Numbered from the stretch's first letter, positions 52,368 to 61,695 are shown. The stretch is DNA of 64,000 nt from Muribaculaceae bacterium (GCA_022510385.1 JAFLTQ010000001.1:124001-188000), one strand, 5' to 3'. The notes: generated from the letters alone by a model not told the origin. A program made the numbers and translations.

Positions 52368-53648
52368 TTAATTCTTAAGGGTGTTGATTGGCACAATATA
52401 CACTCCATCAGACCTCTGAAATGCAAATTGACCTGTAGCCGTAATAACCATCATAAAGCTTGGGTCTCCCATTTTATTTGTATCTATGGTATTTTTTAAT
52501 TTTAGAAGATTTTTAACTCCTTCCTCTATTAGCTTATCTCCACCTAATTTTATTTCTATCAGACCATATTTCCCATTCCTAAAATGAATAACTAAATCAC
52601 ACTCCAATCCGTTACTATCTCTGAAATGGTAGACTTCTCCTCCTAAACTTTCTGCATACACCCTTAAGTCTCTGACACACATTGTCTCGAAAATAAATCC
52701 AAAGGTATTAAGATCATTTATCAGGTCTTCCGGTCCAACACTTAAAGATGAAGTTGCTATAGAAGGATCAGAAAAATATCTTGTTTCAGTGGTTCTAATA
52801 GCACTTTTACTCCGAAGATTCGGATTCCAGGCAGGCATATCTTCTATTACATAAATTTGTTTTAATGTATCTATATAGTTTTGTACGGTTCTGGAATCTA
52901 AGGTGTCGGATTCTCCTGATTTCATATCTGCTGTTATTGCATTAACAGAAGTCTGGCTTCCTTGTAATCTCGCATACGAACGCAATAAACGTTTTATTCT
53001 ATCACGATTTATTGACATTCTTGAGGCTCTTGCAATATCAAAATTAACGATTGCTTGATAATAATCTTCTGCTCGGTCTAAGGCTATGGTTCTATCTTGC
53101 AGAGTAGCTTTGGGCCAACCCCCTCGACAGCATAAATAAGCAATCTCAGATAGATTGGATGTAGACACTCCGGTTTGTTTTTTCCCATTTAGAATTTCTT
53201 GTAAAGACACAGCGCCATTTGAATCTCCTGATTCCCAGAGACTCATAGTTCTCATTTTTAATCGAGCTATCCTCCCTGTGCCTGTATGCATTGTTTTCTT
53301 GATTTCCTCACTGATTTGAGGCACCGCAGATCCTGTCAGAATAAACTGCCCCTCTTCCTTCTTATGATCTACTCTAAATCTTACCGCATTCCACAATTCA
53401 GGAGCAATCTGCCATTCATCGATCAGACGAGGGGTGGCTCCTGAAAGCAGTAATTGAGGGTCAGTTTCAGCTAATTTGATATTGTTATTTTTGTTGACAG
53501 GATCATCCATATAGATTACACTGTTTGAATGTTGCTCTGCTGTAGTGGTTTTGCCACACCATTTTAACCCTTCAATTAAAACGGCGCCTGTACCCATAAG
53601 TTTTCTTTTTAGAAGCCCGTCTATCAGTCGTGGTTTATATATTTCCAT
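52368..53648 (-). CDS. AAA-family ATPase with C-terminal DUF4143 domain
   Basis: 426 aa. Walker A is in IEGLKWCGKTTTAEQ (Lys33), a divergent P-loop of the AAA_14 type, and the Walker B-like sequence is PRLIDEWQIAPELW (about 75). The C-terminal DUF4143 part (about 215-400) contains GLECDLVIHF and YGLIEIKLGG, which fit the E-D-ExK pattern of the PD-(D/E)xK nuclease fold, though activity is doubtful. This family is common in Bacteroidales, scattered and often duplicated, with no firm role. It looks accessory: it stands alone, and 23-bp tandem repeats run into its promoter. Confidence 0.88.
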   Translation of the reverse strand: MEIYKPRLIDGLLKRKLMGTGAVLIEGLKWCGKTTTAEQHSNSVIYMDDPVNKNNNIKLAETDPQLLLSGATPRLIDEWQIAPELWNAVRFRVDHKKEEGQFILTGSAVPQISEEIKKTMHTGTGRIARLKMRTMSLWESGDSNGAVSLQEILNGKKQTGVSTSNLSEIAYLCCRGGWPKATLQDRTIALDRAEDYYQAIVNFDIARASRMSINRDRIKRLLRSYARLQGSQTSVNAITADMKSGESDTLDSRTVQNYIDTLKQIYVIEDMPAWNPNLRSKSAIRTTETRYFSDPSIATSSLSVGPEDLINDLNTFGFIFETMCVRDLRVYAESLGGEVYHFRDSNGLECDLVIHFRNGKYGLIEIKLGGDKLIEEGVKNLLKLKNTIDTNKMGDPSFMMVITATGQFAFQRSDGVYIVPINTLKN

Positions 53649-53678
53649 ATCTTTATTTTACACTCATAAAGTATTGAG

Positions 53679-53710
53679 CAAAAGTAATAAAAATAAATTA
53701 TTGTATCAAA
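53679..53710 (-). promoter_or_regulatory. Promoter of the AAA/DUF4143 gene, its -33 box inside a tandem repeat
   Basis: On the minus strand, TTTG (53707-53710), a 20-nt spacer and TACTTTTG (53679-53686) match both boxes. The -33 TTTG is part of the first 23-bp repeat unit. The predicted start is near 53675, giving a leader of about 27 nt. Confidence 0.6.
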
Positions 53711-53826
53711 TGTGGCAGTTTTATTGTATCAAATGTGGCAGTTTTATTGTACCAAATGTGGCAGTTTTATTGTATCAAATGTGGCAGTTTTATTGTACCA
53801 AATGAAGCAGTTTTATTGCATCGATT
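53700..53826. repeat. Five and a half 23-bp direct tandem repeats upstream of the AAA/DUF4143 gene
   Basis: Units begin at 53700, 53723, 53746, 53769 and 53792, each 23 bp, with a degenerate sixth at 53815. The core is ATTGTATCAAATG followed by GGCAG and T. Units differ only at a T/C within ATTGTA(T/C)C and in the fifth copy (GAAG for GTGG). There is no spacer, so this is not a CRISPR array. The unit length is not a multiple of 3, so the repeated peptides in forward frames are incidental. The array abuts the promoter and could be an operator array or a slippage-prone tract. Confidence 0.9.
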
Positions 53827-54022
53827 GAATTTATGTCCATTATACACTCCATTTACCAATTGCAAACAATATTTTGAAGACGAGCATTTCATCAGAGTGA
53901 TTTGTCTCATTGAAAAATATACATTTTTGCATTATGTATTTTTTTACATAATGTAAGCCTGCATAATAAAAGAAGTTTGAATTGACCCTTAAAATAAGTT
54001 TTTAATTAGGGATGTCAATACC
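53827..54022. other. AT-rich intergenic stretch with a perfect inverted repeat
   Basis: Beyond the tandem repeats this segment has no credible gene. CATTATGTA (53930-53938) pairs perfectly with TACATAATG (53945-53953) around six T. It lies about 70 bp past the NAD kinase stop (minus strand) and might terminate that transcript, although no T-run follows the stem in that direction. Confidence 0.4.
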
Positions 54023-54880
54023 TTAATTATTCCAAAGGAGCTTTTTTCTAAGGATTGAGGGAAACTCTTCATCCTTTTTTCTTATAATTAGAGTGGAAAA
54101 TGGAGCTTTCTTTACTTTGTATTCACCGTTGGCGGGGAGAATGATTGATCGGTCGTCAATGGACAGGATGAAATTATCGGCACGGCTTTCCGGAATAATC
54201 GTGATTAAAGAATCCGCGCCGGCCACAAGAGGCCGCAAGGTCAGAGTGTGAGGAGCTATCGGAGTCAGACACATACAGTCGATGGTGGGCTCTATGACAG
54301 GACCCCCTGCCGACAAGCTATATGCAGTGCTACCTGTTGGTGTGGATATTATAAGGCCATCACCTCTGTATTCGGCCAGGAAAGACCCGTTGACAAATGT
54401 TTTGACGGATAACATCGATGAGGCATGGCGCATAAAGGAAACTTCATTTAGCGCATATTGCCATTTCTCCGGTGGAAGTGCCGGAGAACTTATTTCAAGG
54501 ATCATTCTTTTTTCGATTCGTATATTCCCGTCACACACCTGCTTCACCATATATTCAGCTTCATCGAATCCACAGGTGGAAAGAAATCCGAGATGACCCG
54601 TATTGATGCCGAGTATTGGAATCTCTTTGTCTTGAATCCAGCGTGCCGCCCTTAGAAAAGTGCCGTCGCCTCCGAGACTCATCACCATTGACACTCCCGG
54701 AGGAAGATGATCCGACGGAATAATCCCGCCGATATCTAAACCGTTTTCTTCAAGATATTCAGCAAATTTTGAATATATATAGATTCGGAAACCTGAATTT
54801 TCGAGAAAAGAAAAAAGGCTCGCAATCCTCCCAAGCGGTTCGGGTTGCCGGCGGCTTCCGTATATTGCTATCTTATACAT
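54023..54880 (-). CDS. nadK: NAD kinase
   Basis: 285 aa. It phosphorylates NAD to NADP in the cytoplasm. The GGDGT motif is in MSLGGDGTFLRAAR (about 68-81), followed by LGINTGHLGFLS (about 95). The second conserved block is ALNEVSFMRHASS (about 145), then GDGLIISTPTGSTAYSLSAGGP (about 175-195). The length is usual for the family. The CBS-domain gene lies 61 bp upstream on the same strand, and together with pdxJ this resembles the arrangement in other Bacteroidales. Confidence 0.95.
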   Translation of the reverse strand: MYKIAIYGSRRQPEPLGRIASLFSFLENSGFRIYIYSKFAEYLEENGLDIGGIIPSDHLPPGVSMVMSLGGDGTFLRAARWIQDKEIPILGINTGHLGFLSTCGFDEAEYMVKQVCDGNIRIEKRMILEISSPALPPEKWQYALNEVSFMRHASSMLSVKTFVNGSFLAEYRGDGLIISTPTGSTAYSLSAGGPVIEPTIDCMCLTPIAPHTLTLRPLVAGADSLITIIPESRADNFILSIDDRSIILPANGEYKVKKAPFSTLIIRKKDEEFPSILRKKLLWNN

Positions 54881-54941
54881 ACTTGAGCAAGTTGATTCTC
54901 AATATATATTCAGCTTATCATATAATCAGGTTATATTCTGT

Positions 54942-55451
54942 TCAGACATTCATAATAGCCTGCAGAGACAGGAGACGCTCTGTTGCAATTTCCATTGTCT
55001 GGAAATCATCACTGCCCGAATGAGCCTCCACAACATGATATCCATATCTTTCCAGACTTCTGACTGCTGCTGTGGGGTCTGAATGTCTAACTCTAAGTGT
55101 CACGAGCATCAGGCCATTTTGCGAGGGTGCGGTGAAAAGGTCAACAAGATGTGCGTCTGAATCTTCAACGGCATGGGCCAAAAGGCTTGCGCTGTAATCC
55201 TGAGGATCACATTCCACGGCAATAACACTGCAGTCGTCACGCGGCGCTATCATTCTTCCCACTCCTTCCAAAAGGGATGATTCGTCAATAATTCCAAGTG
55301 GTGATCCACCTTCCACTACTGTCAATTCGTGGGCAGGTGAATCCAAAAGGCGCGGGATGATATCCAATACCGACATCTCGGAATCCACTTTTATCGATGG
55401 GAGTGTATCCTTTTCTATCCGTTTGAATGATAATATATCTTTGGCTGTCAT
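54942..55451 (-). CDS. CBS-domain protein with ACT-like C-terminal half
   Basis: 169 aa. Residues about 15-75 carry a single CBS-like motif (KVDSEMSVLDIIPRLLDS, VEGGSPLGIIDESSLLEGV). Residues about 90-165 look like an ACT-type regulatory fold (LMLVTLRVRHSDPTAAVRSL, YGYHVVEAHS). Such proteins usually sense adenosyl nucleotides or small ligands. It is divergent from pdxJ and upstream of nadK. The partner is unknown, though a link to NAD(P) supply is tempting from context. Confidence 0.75.
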   Translation of the reverse strand: MTAKDILSFKRIEKDTLPSIKVDSEMSVLDIIPRLLDSPAHELTVVEGGSPLGIIDESSLLEGVGRMIAPRDDCSVIAVECDPQDYSASLLAHAVEDSDAHLVDLFTAPSQNGLMLVTLRVRHSDPTAAVRSLERYGYHVVEAHSGSDDFQTMEIATERLLSLQAIMNV

Positions 55452-55458
55452 TGTTATA

Positions 55459-55490
55459 ATTGTCTCTTCCCCTATTTTTTGCTATTTTTG
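55459..55490 (+). promoter_or_regulatory. Probable promoter of the pdxJ-exbB genes
   Basis: ATTG (55459-55462), a 20-nt spacer and TATTTTTG (55483-55490). The -7 box is perfect and the -33 box has one mismatch. The predicted start near 55494 leaves a leader of about 100 nt with no recognised riboswitch. Confidence 0.5.
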
Positions 55491-55594
55491 CATTTCAAAA
55501 TTACAAATTTTATGCCGAAAAATACGTTTTGAATTAAAAACAAATATATTTTTTTGATTCAAACTCTTGATCGGCTCAATCCAAAATACTGACA

Positions 55595-56308
55595 ATGACC
55601 AACTTAAGTGTAAATATAAATAAGGTAGCCACATTGCGAAATGCACGTGGGGAGAATGTGCCCGATGTTGTAAAATTTGCAGTGGATTGTGAAAAATATG
55701 GCGCAGATGGGATAACGGTGCATCCCAGACCCGACCAACGCCATATAACCTACGAAGATGTCAGAAAACTTCGGAAGGTAGTCACCACAGAGTTTAATAT
55801 CGAAGGATTCCCTTCAAAAGAATTTATTGATTTGGTTGTGGAGGTTAAGCCGACTCAAGTGACTTTAGTTCCGGATTTGCCGGGAGCCCTCACCTCGAGC
55901 GAAGGATGGGACACTGTAGTCAATAAAGATGTTTTGAAGAGAATATGCGATTTATTACGCAGCGAAGGCATCAGGAGTTCAATTTTTGTTGACCCGCGCG
56001 GCGAGATGATAGCCGGGGCTTCAAACGTCGGGGCTGACCGCGTGGAGCTCTACACGAAGCCTTATGCAGATATGTTTTCACAAGACCGTGAGTTTGCGAT
56101 TGCTCCCTACATCGAAGCTGCAACATTAGCCAGAGAAGCGGGGCTTGGACTGAACGCCGGACATGATCTCAACCTTGATAATTTGGGTTATTTTGCAGAA
56201 ATGATTCCATGGCTTGATGAAGTAAGTATAGGGCACGCCTTGATTTCAGATGCCCTCTACTATGGTATTGAAGAAACCATCCGTCGCTACAAATCAGAAT
56301 TAAGATAG
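55595..56308 (+). CDS. pdxJ: Pyridoxine 5'-phosphate synthase PdxJ
   Basis: 237 aa TIM barrel. It condenses 3-amino-2-oxopropyl phosphate with 1-deoxyxylulose 5-phosphate in the DXP-dependent vitamin B6 pathway. Family motifs are LSVNINKVATLRNARG (first strand), GADGITVHPRPDQRHI (about 35-50, with the catalytic HPR), VTLVPDLPG (about 90), and LNAGHDLNLDNL (about 190). The length is standard. The ExbB-like gene follows after 2 bp. No pdxA is in the window. Confidence 0.96.
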   Translation: MTNLSVNINKVATLRNARGENVPDVVKFAVDCEKYGADGITVHPRPDQRHITYEDVRKLRKVVTTEFNIEGFPSKEFIDLVVEVKPTQVTLVPDLPGALTSSEGWDTVVNKDVLKRICDLLRSEGIRSSIFVDPRGEMIAGASNVGADRVELYTKPYADMFSQDREFAIAPYIEAATLAREAGLGLNAGHDLNLDNLGYFAEMIPWLDEVSIGHALISDALYYGIEETIRRYKSELR

Positions 56309-56310
56309 AA

Positions 56311-56925
56311 ATGACATTTTGGGAATGTATTGAAAGGGGTGAATATGTGATGCTGGCCTTGGGGATTCTTCTCCTTGTCATTATCATCGTATGGTGGGTC
56401 TCCGGCCTTCGTATTGCCAAGGGCGGCAAAGGATATGGAATGTTGATGCAGAGGGTTCGCGATCATATTGTGGAAGGAGATTTGGAGAATGCCGCCAACA
56501 TCAGCGAAAATCCGGCAAGCCCCGGGGGAGCTGTGCTCGCAGCAGGAATTTCCCATATAGGACATTCTATTGCAGAAATCAGAGAAGCTATGAAAGGGGT
56601 CTCGACAATAGAATGTCAAAAAATGAACCGCGGGCTTATATGGTTGCGGTTAATAGCCGTGACGTCCCCTCTATTGGGATTAGGAGGAACCTTGACCGGC
56701 ATTATTGATAGGTTGGGATACCTCGCAAAATTAGGGAATGTTGATAGCGCTGCAATTTGTGGAGCTCTCTCGCCGACAATAGTAACTACGGTGGTAGGGC
56801 TGGGAGTAGGAATCTTTTCTTTGATTGCTTTGGTCTCCCTGGAATCAATGATTAAAAAATCTGAGAGAAAATTGGAAGAATTGCAACTTGATTTCATTTC
56901 TCTTCTCGAAGAGCCCGCGCATTAA
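56311..56925 (+). CDS. MotA/TolQ/ExbB-family proton-channel protein
   Basis: 204 aa with three transmembrane helices (about 15-33, 115-140 and 150-180). The MotA/TolQ/ExbB core is visible in LIAVTSPLLGLGGTLTGIIDRL and in CGALSPTIVTTVVGLGVGIFSLIA. These proteins form the proton channel that powers TonB-dependent uptake or Tol-type envelope work, together with an ExbD/TolR partner. No exbD follows here; the next gene is the DUF2723 protein, 68 bp on. The start 2 bp after the pdxJ stop suggests co-transcription. Confidence 0.88.
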   Translation: MTFWECIERGEYVMLALGILLLVIIIVWWVSGLRIAKGGKGYGMLMQRVRDHIVEGDLENAANISENPASPGGAVLAAGISHIGHSIAEIREAMKGVSTIECQKMNRGLIWLRLIAVTSPLLGLGGTLTGIIDRLGYLAKLGNVDSAAICGALSPTIVTTVVGLGVGIFSLIALVSLESMIKKSERKLEELQLDFISLLEEPAH

Positions 56926-56993
56926 TATCCCCTACTTAAGAAGTTACCCTTATCAGAAATAAACAGCAACAAGCAAAAAATAAATCAGACATC

Positions 56994-59900
56994 GTGCGCA
57001 CAAAGAATTATAATCTTGTCAATAATATCGGAGGCTGGATAGTTTTCGCCATAGCATTAGCGACCTATTGGCTCACATTAGAACCGACGGCATCCTACTG
57101 GGATTGCGGGGAGTTTATAATCCAGGCTGACAAATTAGAAGTTGGACATCCTCCGGGGAATCCGATATTTATGCTGACGGCAAGGTTTTTTGCCAACTTT
57201 GCAACAGATGCCGGAAGTATATCCGTCATGGTGAATGCAATGAGCGGATTATTAAGCGCACTGACAATATTGCTTTTATTCTGGACCATCACCCACTTAG
57301 TGAGACGTCTTGTAGTACGCGATAATCAGCGGAAAGAGATTAGCTTGCAGCAATACATTGCAATTATGGGCAGCGGGGTGGTCGGCTCTCTTGCCTATTG
57401 TTGGAGCGACACTTTCTGGTTTTCTGCTGTCGAAGGAGAGGTCTATGCCTTCTCATCTTTCTGCACGGCTTTGGTTTTTTGGCTCATCCTGAAATGGGAA
57501 GATCATGCCGACTCTCCACATTCCGATCGTTATCTTATCCTGATAGCCTATATAATTGGCGTGAGTGTTGCCGTGCATTTGCTTAATTTATTGTGTATTC
57601 CGGCTATCGTTTTGGTTTTTGCCTTCCGGAAATGGAAAGACATGACCTTGGTAAAGACTCTGTTTGTGCTGGTGATATCATTTGTGATGATAGCATTGGT
57701 TCTTTTTGGTCTTGTGCCCGGATTTATAAAAGTTGCGCAACAATTCGAATTGCTGTTTGTCAACGGTTTCCATTTGAGCTATAACAGCGGGGCAATCTTC
57801 TATGCACTGCTGACAGGAGGAATCTTTATATGGACCCTCTCCGAGTTGTATCGTCAGAAGAGCGGTTTGTGGATAAGGGTTTCCTTCCTGTTGAGTTTGG
57901 CAATATCGGGTATCTTCTTCTTTGGCGACACCTTTATTATAGGCTATTTTATCTGGGCTTTCGTAGCCTTCCTGCTCTTCTCCAAGTATGGCAGGAATCT
58001 TTCGGTAAGGGTACTAACAGTGATAATGTGGAGTATCGCAGTGATATTTGTGGGATATTCCAGTTATGCATTGATACTCATCAGGTCGAGCGCCGACACG
58101 CCGATGAATCAGAATTCACCGGATAATGTTTTTGATCTTGCAAGCTATCTTAACCGCGAGCAATATGGAGAGAATCCCTTGCTTTATGGGGAAACAATGA
58201 ATTCTTCGCCCATGAAAGAGGTAGTGTCAGTGCAGAGAGACACTGTGGCGATGCGGTCAGACGGAAGTCCCGTTATTTTGGCAACTCCCTATTATAATTC
58301 AGTTATAGAGAAAGGGAAAGCTCAGTATGGGAAAGGCGTGGCAGGCGCAACTCCCTCTTCTGAATATGGATTCCTTTCTTTTGACGAAACTCTTGATAAT
58401 GCGGCCCTGGCACAAAGAGGCGGGGATTATTATGTGAAAAGAGATTATAAACCGGAAGCCAAGTTGAATCCGGAATTGAATATGCTTTTCCCGCGTATCT
58501 ATAGCAGAGCCCATAGAGACTATTATAAGCAATGGGTCAGACTTGACACTGCTCCAGGAAATCTTGTCCCGATATATGCTATTGATGCAGCAACGGGCGA
58601 AAAAGTGCCGGAGTTTGATCTCCAGCGCGAACCCGAATATAATCAGTTTACCGGAAGATATGTCTATCCGCAGAAGATGGCATATAAGCCCTCTTTTGCA
58701 CAAAATCTTGCTTATTTCTTCAACTATCAGCTCACCCACATGTATCTTCGCTATTTCATGTGGAATTTTGCAGGACGACAGAACGACATCAATAACCAGA
58801 ACGGAGAACTTGATGCAGGCAACTGGATATCGGGCATACCTTTCATAGATAATCCGCGACTTGGCAATCAGAGTCTTCTCCCCGACGATCTCGGAGCAAA
58901 TAACCCCGGACATAACAAATATTACCTTTTGCCATTGTTGCTGGGAATTATAGGCCTTCTTTGGCAATCCTTTACAGGCAAAAGAGGTATCGAACAGTTC
59001 TGGATTATTTTCTTCCTCTTCTTTATGACGGGGATTGCCATTGTGTTGTATCTGAATCAGCCCCCGAATCAACCGCGTGAAAGGGATTATGCTTTTGCAG
59101 GATCTTTCTATGCATATGCAATATGGATAGGTATGGGGGTAGCTGCTATCTGGCGTCTACTTTTAATGACCACAGGGAAAATTCTTAACAAGCAAAAAGA
59201 AACTGTTGCAATAGGTTATCCGGTCGACACCCCTGAAGGCAAAAAAATGGCTGAAAAAGAAAAAGAGGTGCTGCAGATAAATTCGCCATCCAATAATGAA
59301 GAGCCGGAACAATTGGATTCTATTATCAATGAGCCGAAAGAATTAGGTCCTTTCTCACGTTATTGTGCAATTGTGGCTTGTATTATCGGCTTGGTAATCC
59401 CTATTCAAATGGTTAGCCAGACATGGGACGACCATGACCGTTCCGGCAGATATGCAGCTCGAGATTTTGCCATTAACTATTTAGAGAGTCTTGAACCAAA
59501 TGCTATAGTATTCTGCAACGGTGATAACGACACCTTCCCACTATGGTATGCTCAAGAAGTTGAAGGGATACGTCCTGACGTGAAAATCATCAATCTTAGT
59601 TATCTGAACTCCGACTGGTATGCCAACCAGCAAAGAAAGAAATCATATGATGCTGAGCCGGTGAGTTTCACTGCTACTCCGGCTGATTATGCTTATGGGA
59701 AGTCAGACGTCGCGATATTAGGGCGTGAAACAGCTCCTGCCGACCTTCTTTCAAGTTTGAAACTTCTTTATGAGGGATACGGGAAAGATATTTATGGATA
59801 TTCAACGATGCCAAGCGCCGTAGTGACCATTCCAGTCGACAAAAAAGCCGTTATGGAAAGAGGTTTGGTGGCTGCGAAAGACACTGCTGACATAGTGGAT

Positions 59901-61034
59901 CAGATAGTCATAAACCTTAGAAACACCAAGGCCTTTAACCAAAAGGGATATCTCAGCTTAGGGGAGATTCTGATGCTTGACATAATCGCCACTAATGCTG
60001 CCGAAGGTTGGCCAAGACCTATCTATTGGGTCACAACTGTCGGGGATGATTACCATCTGGGACTAACACCCTACCTTCGTTCCACCGGAATGGCCCATCA
60101 GTTGGTGCCGACTATGCAAGACGGTATCCCGGCTCGAGCCGACAGAGCCTATGATGTGGTCACAAAAAAATATAGATGGGGTGGAGCTGACTTCACAAGC
60201 GGAAAAGCACCATATTTCGATGAAACGGCCCGTAGAATGTTGCTGACAACACGATCCTCAATGCTGGATGTAGTAGCTGAACTAATCTATGAGGGCGATA
60301 GGTCGGAAGACTATTCTGAAAAACAGGATTATTATAAAAAAGCTCTTGAGGTTGCAAACCTGATAGATAAGAATTTGGATGAACGTACCGCTCCCTACGG
60401 GCTTAGCATAGCAAGCACACTCGCTGACCAATATTGCGAGCTCGGTCAGCCGGAGCGCCTTAATAACAAAGACCTTGTGGATAAAGGGCTCAAGATATTA
60501 TGGAGGCTTTTGGAAAATTATGCTCCATACCTTGCTTATAACCGCATGGTGTCTCTAAATTTCGGAAATCCGGCTTTGACTCCGGAGTCGCGCCTTATTC
60601 CTTATCAATACTATCATTTTGTGGAAATGTATGATAGATATGGCGGTGATAAGGAGAAGGTTGAACAACTCGTCAATCGGTATGGAATTACCCTCGACGA
60701 GCTCAGGGATAACTATAATATGCTCTATGGTCGAAACCCGTCTTCAACGTCATCTTCTCCCGGGCCCGATGTGCAGACTATCAAGAATTACGCCGAGGAG
60801 ATAGCTAAATATTGTGAGATTGCCAACGAGTTGTCAAAACTATCACCCGCTGAATATGCAGCCAGAAGTGAAGATGAAAAACTGGTGGATTCCATGCTCT
60901 TTGTAGCATTGGAATATTACCAAACATTGGATCCTGATTTTAAATACCTTCAAGGGTATGAAAATTATGGCAAACTCGATATAACTCGAAGTCAGCGACT
61001 CAGCGAAGAGTATGATCGCAATCATCCTGAATAA
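56994..61034 (+). CDS. DUF2723 large multi-pass membrane protein
   Basis: 1346 aa, starting at a GTG (56994) because no in-frame ATG lies close by. The N-terminal half has about ten or more membrane helices and opens with the DUF2723 pattern: TLEPTASYWDCGEFI (about 30-45) and KLEVGHPPGNPIFML (about 48-62). The fold resembles GT-C type protein O-mannosyltransferases, and DUF2723 proteins are suspected glycosyltransferases. The region from about 760 on is soluble, with FCNGDNDTFPLWYAQEVEG (about 845), and the last 250 residues are helical and may be TPR-like. The substrate is unknown. Confidence 0.88.
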   Translation: MRTKNYNLVNNIGGWIVFAIALATYWLTLEPTASYWDCGEFIIQADKLEVGHPPGNPIFMLTARFFANFATDAGSISVMVNAMSGLLSALTILLLFWTITHLVRRLVVRDNQRKEISLQQYIAIMGSGVVGSLAYCWSDTFWFSAVEGEVYAFSSFCTALVFWLILKWEDHADSPHSDRYLILIAYIIGVSVAVHLLNLLCIPAIVLVFAFRKWKDMTLVKTLFVLVISFVMIALVLFGLVPGFIKVAQQFELLFVNGFHLSYNSGAIFYALLTGGIFIWTLSELYRQKSGLWIRVSFLLSLAISGIFFFGDTFIIGYFIWAFVAFLLFSKYGRNLSVRVLTVIMWSIAVIFVGYSSYALILIRSSADTPMNQNSPDNVFDLASYLNREQYGENPLLYGETMNSSPMKEVVSVQRDTVAMRSDGSPVILATPYYNSVIEKGKAQYGKGVAGATPSSEYGFLSFDETLDNAALAQRGGDYYVKRDYKPEAKLNPELNMLFPRIYSRAHRDYYKQWVRLDTAPGNLVPIYAIDAATGEKVPEFDLQREPEYNQFTGRYVYPQKMAYKPSFAQNLAYFFNYQLTHMYLRYFMWNFAGRQNDINNQNGELDAGNWISGIPFIDNPRLGNQSLLPDDLGANNPGHNKYYLLPLLLGIIGLLWQSFTGKRGIEQFWIIFFLFFMTGIAIVLYLNQPPNQPRERDYAFAGSFYAYAIWIGMGVAAIWRLLLMTTGKILNKQKETVAIGYPVDTPEGKKMAEKEKEVLQINSPSNNEEPEQLDSIINEPKELGPFSRYCAIVACIIGLVIPIQMVSQTWDDHDRSGRYAARDFAINYLESLEPNAIVFCNGDNDTFPLWYAQEVEGIRPDVKIINLSYLNSDWYANQQRKKSYDAEPVSFTATPADYAYGKSDVAILGRETAPADLLSSLKLLYEGYGKDIYGYSTMPSAVVTIPVDKKAVMERGLVAAKDTADIVDQIVINLRNTKAFNQKGYLSLGEILMLDIIATNAAEGWPRPIYWVTTVGDDYHLGLTPYLRSTGMAHQLVPTMQDGIPARADRAYDVVTKKYRWGGADFTSGKAPYFDETARRMLLTTRSSMLDVVAELIYEGDRSEDYSEKQDYYKKALEVANLIDKNLDERTAPYGLSIASTLADQYCELGQPERLNNKDLVDKGLKILWRLLENYAPYLAYNRMVSLNFGNPALTPESRLIPYQYYHFVEMYDRYGGDKEKVEQLVNRYGITLDELRDNYNMLYGRNPSSTSSSPGPDVQTIKNYAEEIAKYCEIANELSKLSPAEYAARSEDEKLVDSMLFVALEYYQTLDPDFKYLQGYENYGKLDITRSQRLSEEYDRNHPE

Positions 61035-61049
61035 AACAGGCTCTATATA

Positions 61050-61667
61050 ATGCTGATCGAGAGGCCTCCTAAATTATTTAGAAAACTTTTCCCGGGAGTT
61101 CTTTTCCGTATGCCGGATAGCGGAATGCTTCCGGGAACAGTCTATTTAACCTTTGACGACGGTCCGATTCCGGAAGCCACCCCCTGGGTGTTGGAGGTCT
61201 TGGACAGGTTTGATATAAAGGCTACTTTTTTTATGGTGGGGGATAATGCCCGCAGATATCCGGAGCTCGTGGACAAAGTAAAAAAAGCAGGGCATAAAAT
61301 TGCCAACCATTCTTTTCATCATATCCGAGGTCTGCATATCAATAAGCAGGATTATATGAGCGACGTTGAGCTTTGTGAGGAAATCACTGAAACAAAACTT
61401 TTCCGGCCCCCTCATGGATATATGACTCCGAGCCAGTTGAAAGCTTTGAAAAGGAAATATAAGATTGTGATGTTCGATTTGGTGACACGTGATTACAGCA
61501 AACGCGTCAATGCCGAAGTTGTTGTCAGAAATATAAAGAAATATTCACGCGACGGCTCAATCATCGTGTTCCATGATTCCTTAAAAAGCATTGAGAAATT
61601 GAAGATCGCTCTTCCGGATTCCCTGTCTTATCTTCAGGAGAGGGGATTCCGTTTCGGATTGCTATAA
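61050..61667 (+). CDS. Polysaccharide deacetylase (NodB-homology) family protein
   Basis: 205 aa. Carbohydrate esterase 4 motifs are intact: LTFDDGPIPEATP (motif 1, about 32-45, catalytic and metal Asp), KIANHSFHHI (motif 2, about 85-95, metal His pair), LFRPPHGYMT (motif 3, about 117) and IIVFHDSLKS (motif 5, about 172). It removes N- or O-acetyl groups from a glycan. No signal peptide is obvious, so it may be membrane-associated or cytosolic. It is 15 bp downstream of the DUF2723 gene, suggesting a joint role in glycan metabolism. Confidence 0.92.
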   Translation: MLIERPPKLFRKLFPGVLFRMPDSGMLPGTVYLTFDDGPIPEATPWVLEVLDRFDIKATFFMVGDNARRYPELVDKVKKAGHKIANHSFHHIRGLHINKQDYMSDVELCEEITETKLFRPPHGYMTPSQLKALKRKYKIVMFDLVTRDYSKRVNAEVVVRNIKKYSRDGSIIVFHDSLKSIEKLKIALPDSLSYLQERGFRFGLL

Positions 61668-61695
61668 AAATCCTTATTGTTATTTTACTTTGCTT

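Noticed and set aside
53700..53826. CRISPR-like repeat array
   Set aside because: The 23-bp units are contiguous with no spacers, there are no cas genes, and they overlap a promoter.
53545..53956. Two plus-strand frames giving a repetitive Cys/Trp/Gln peptide
   Set aside because: They are the tandem repeat read through in different frames; the 23-bp unit length scrambles the frame from copy to copy.
58299..59072. 257-codon minus-strand frame opposite the DUF2723 gene
   Set aside because: It lies wholly inside a strongly supported plus-strand gene, and its translation shows no domain, signal peptide or promoter.
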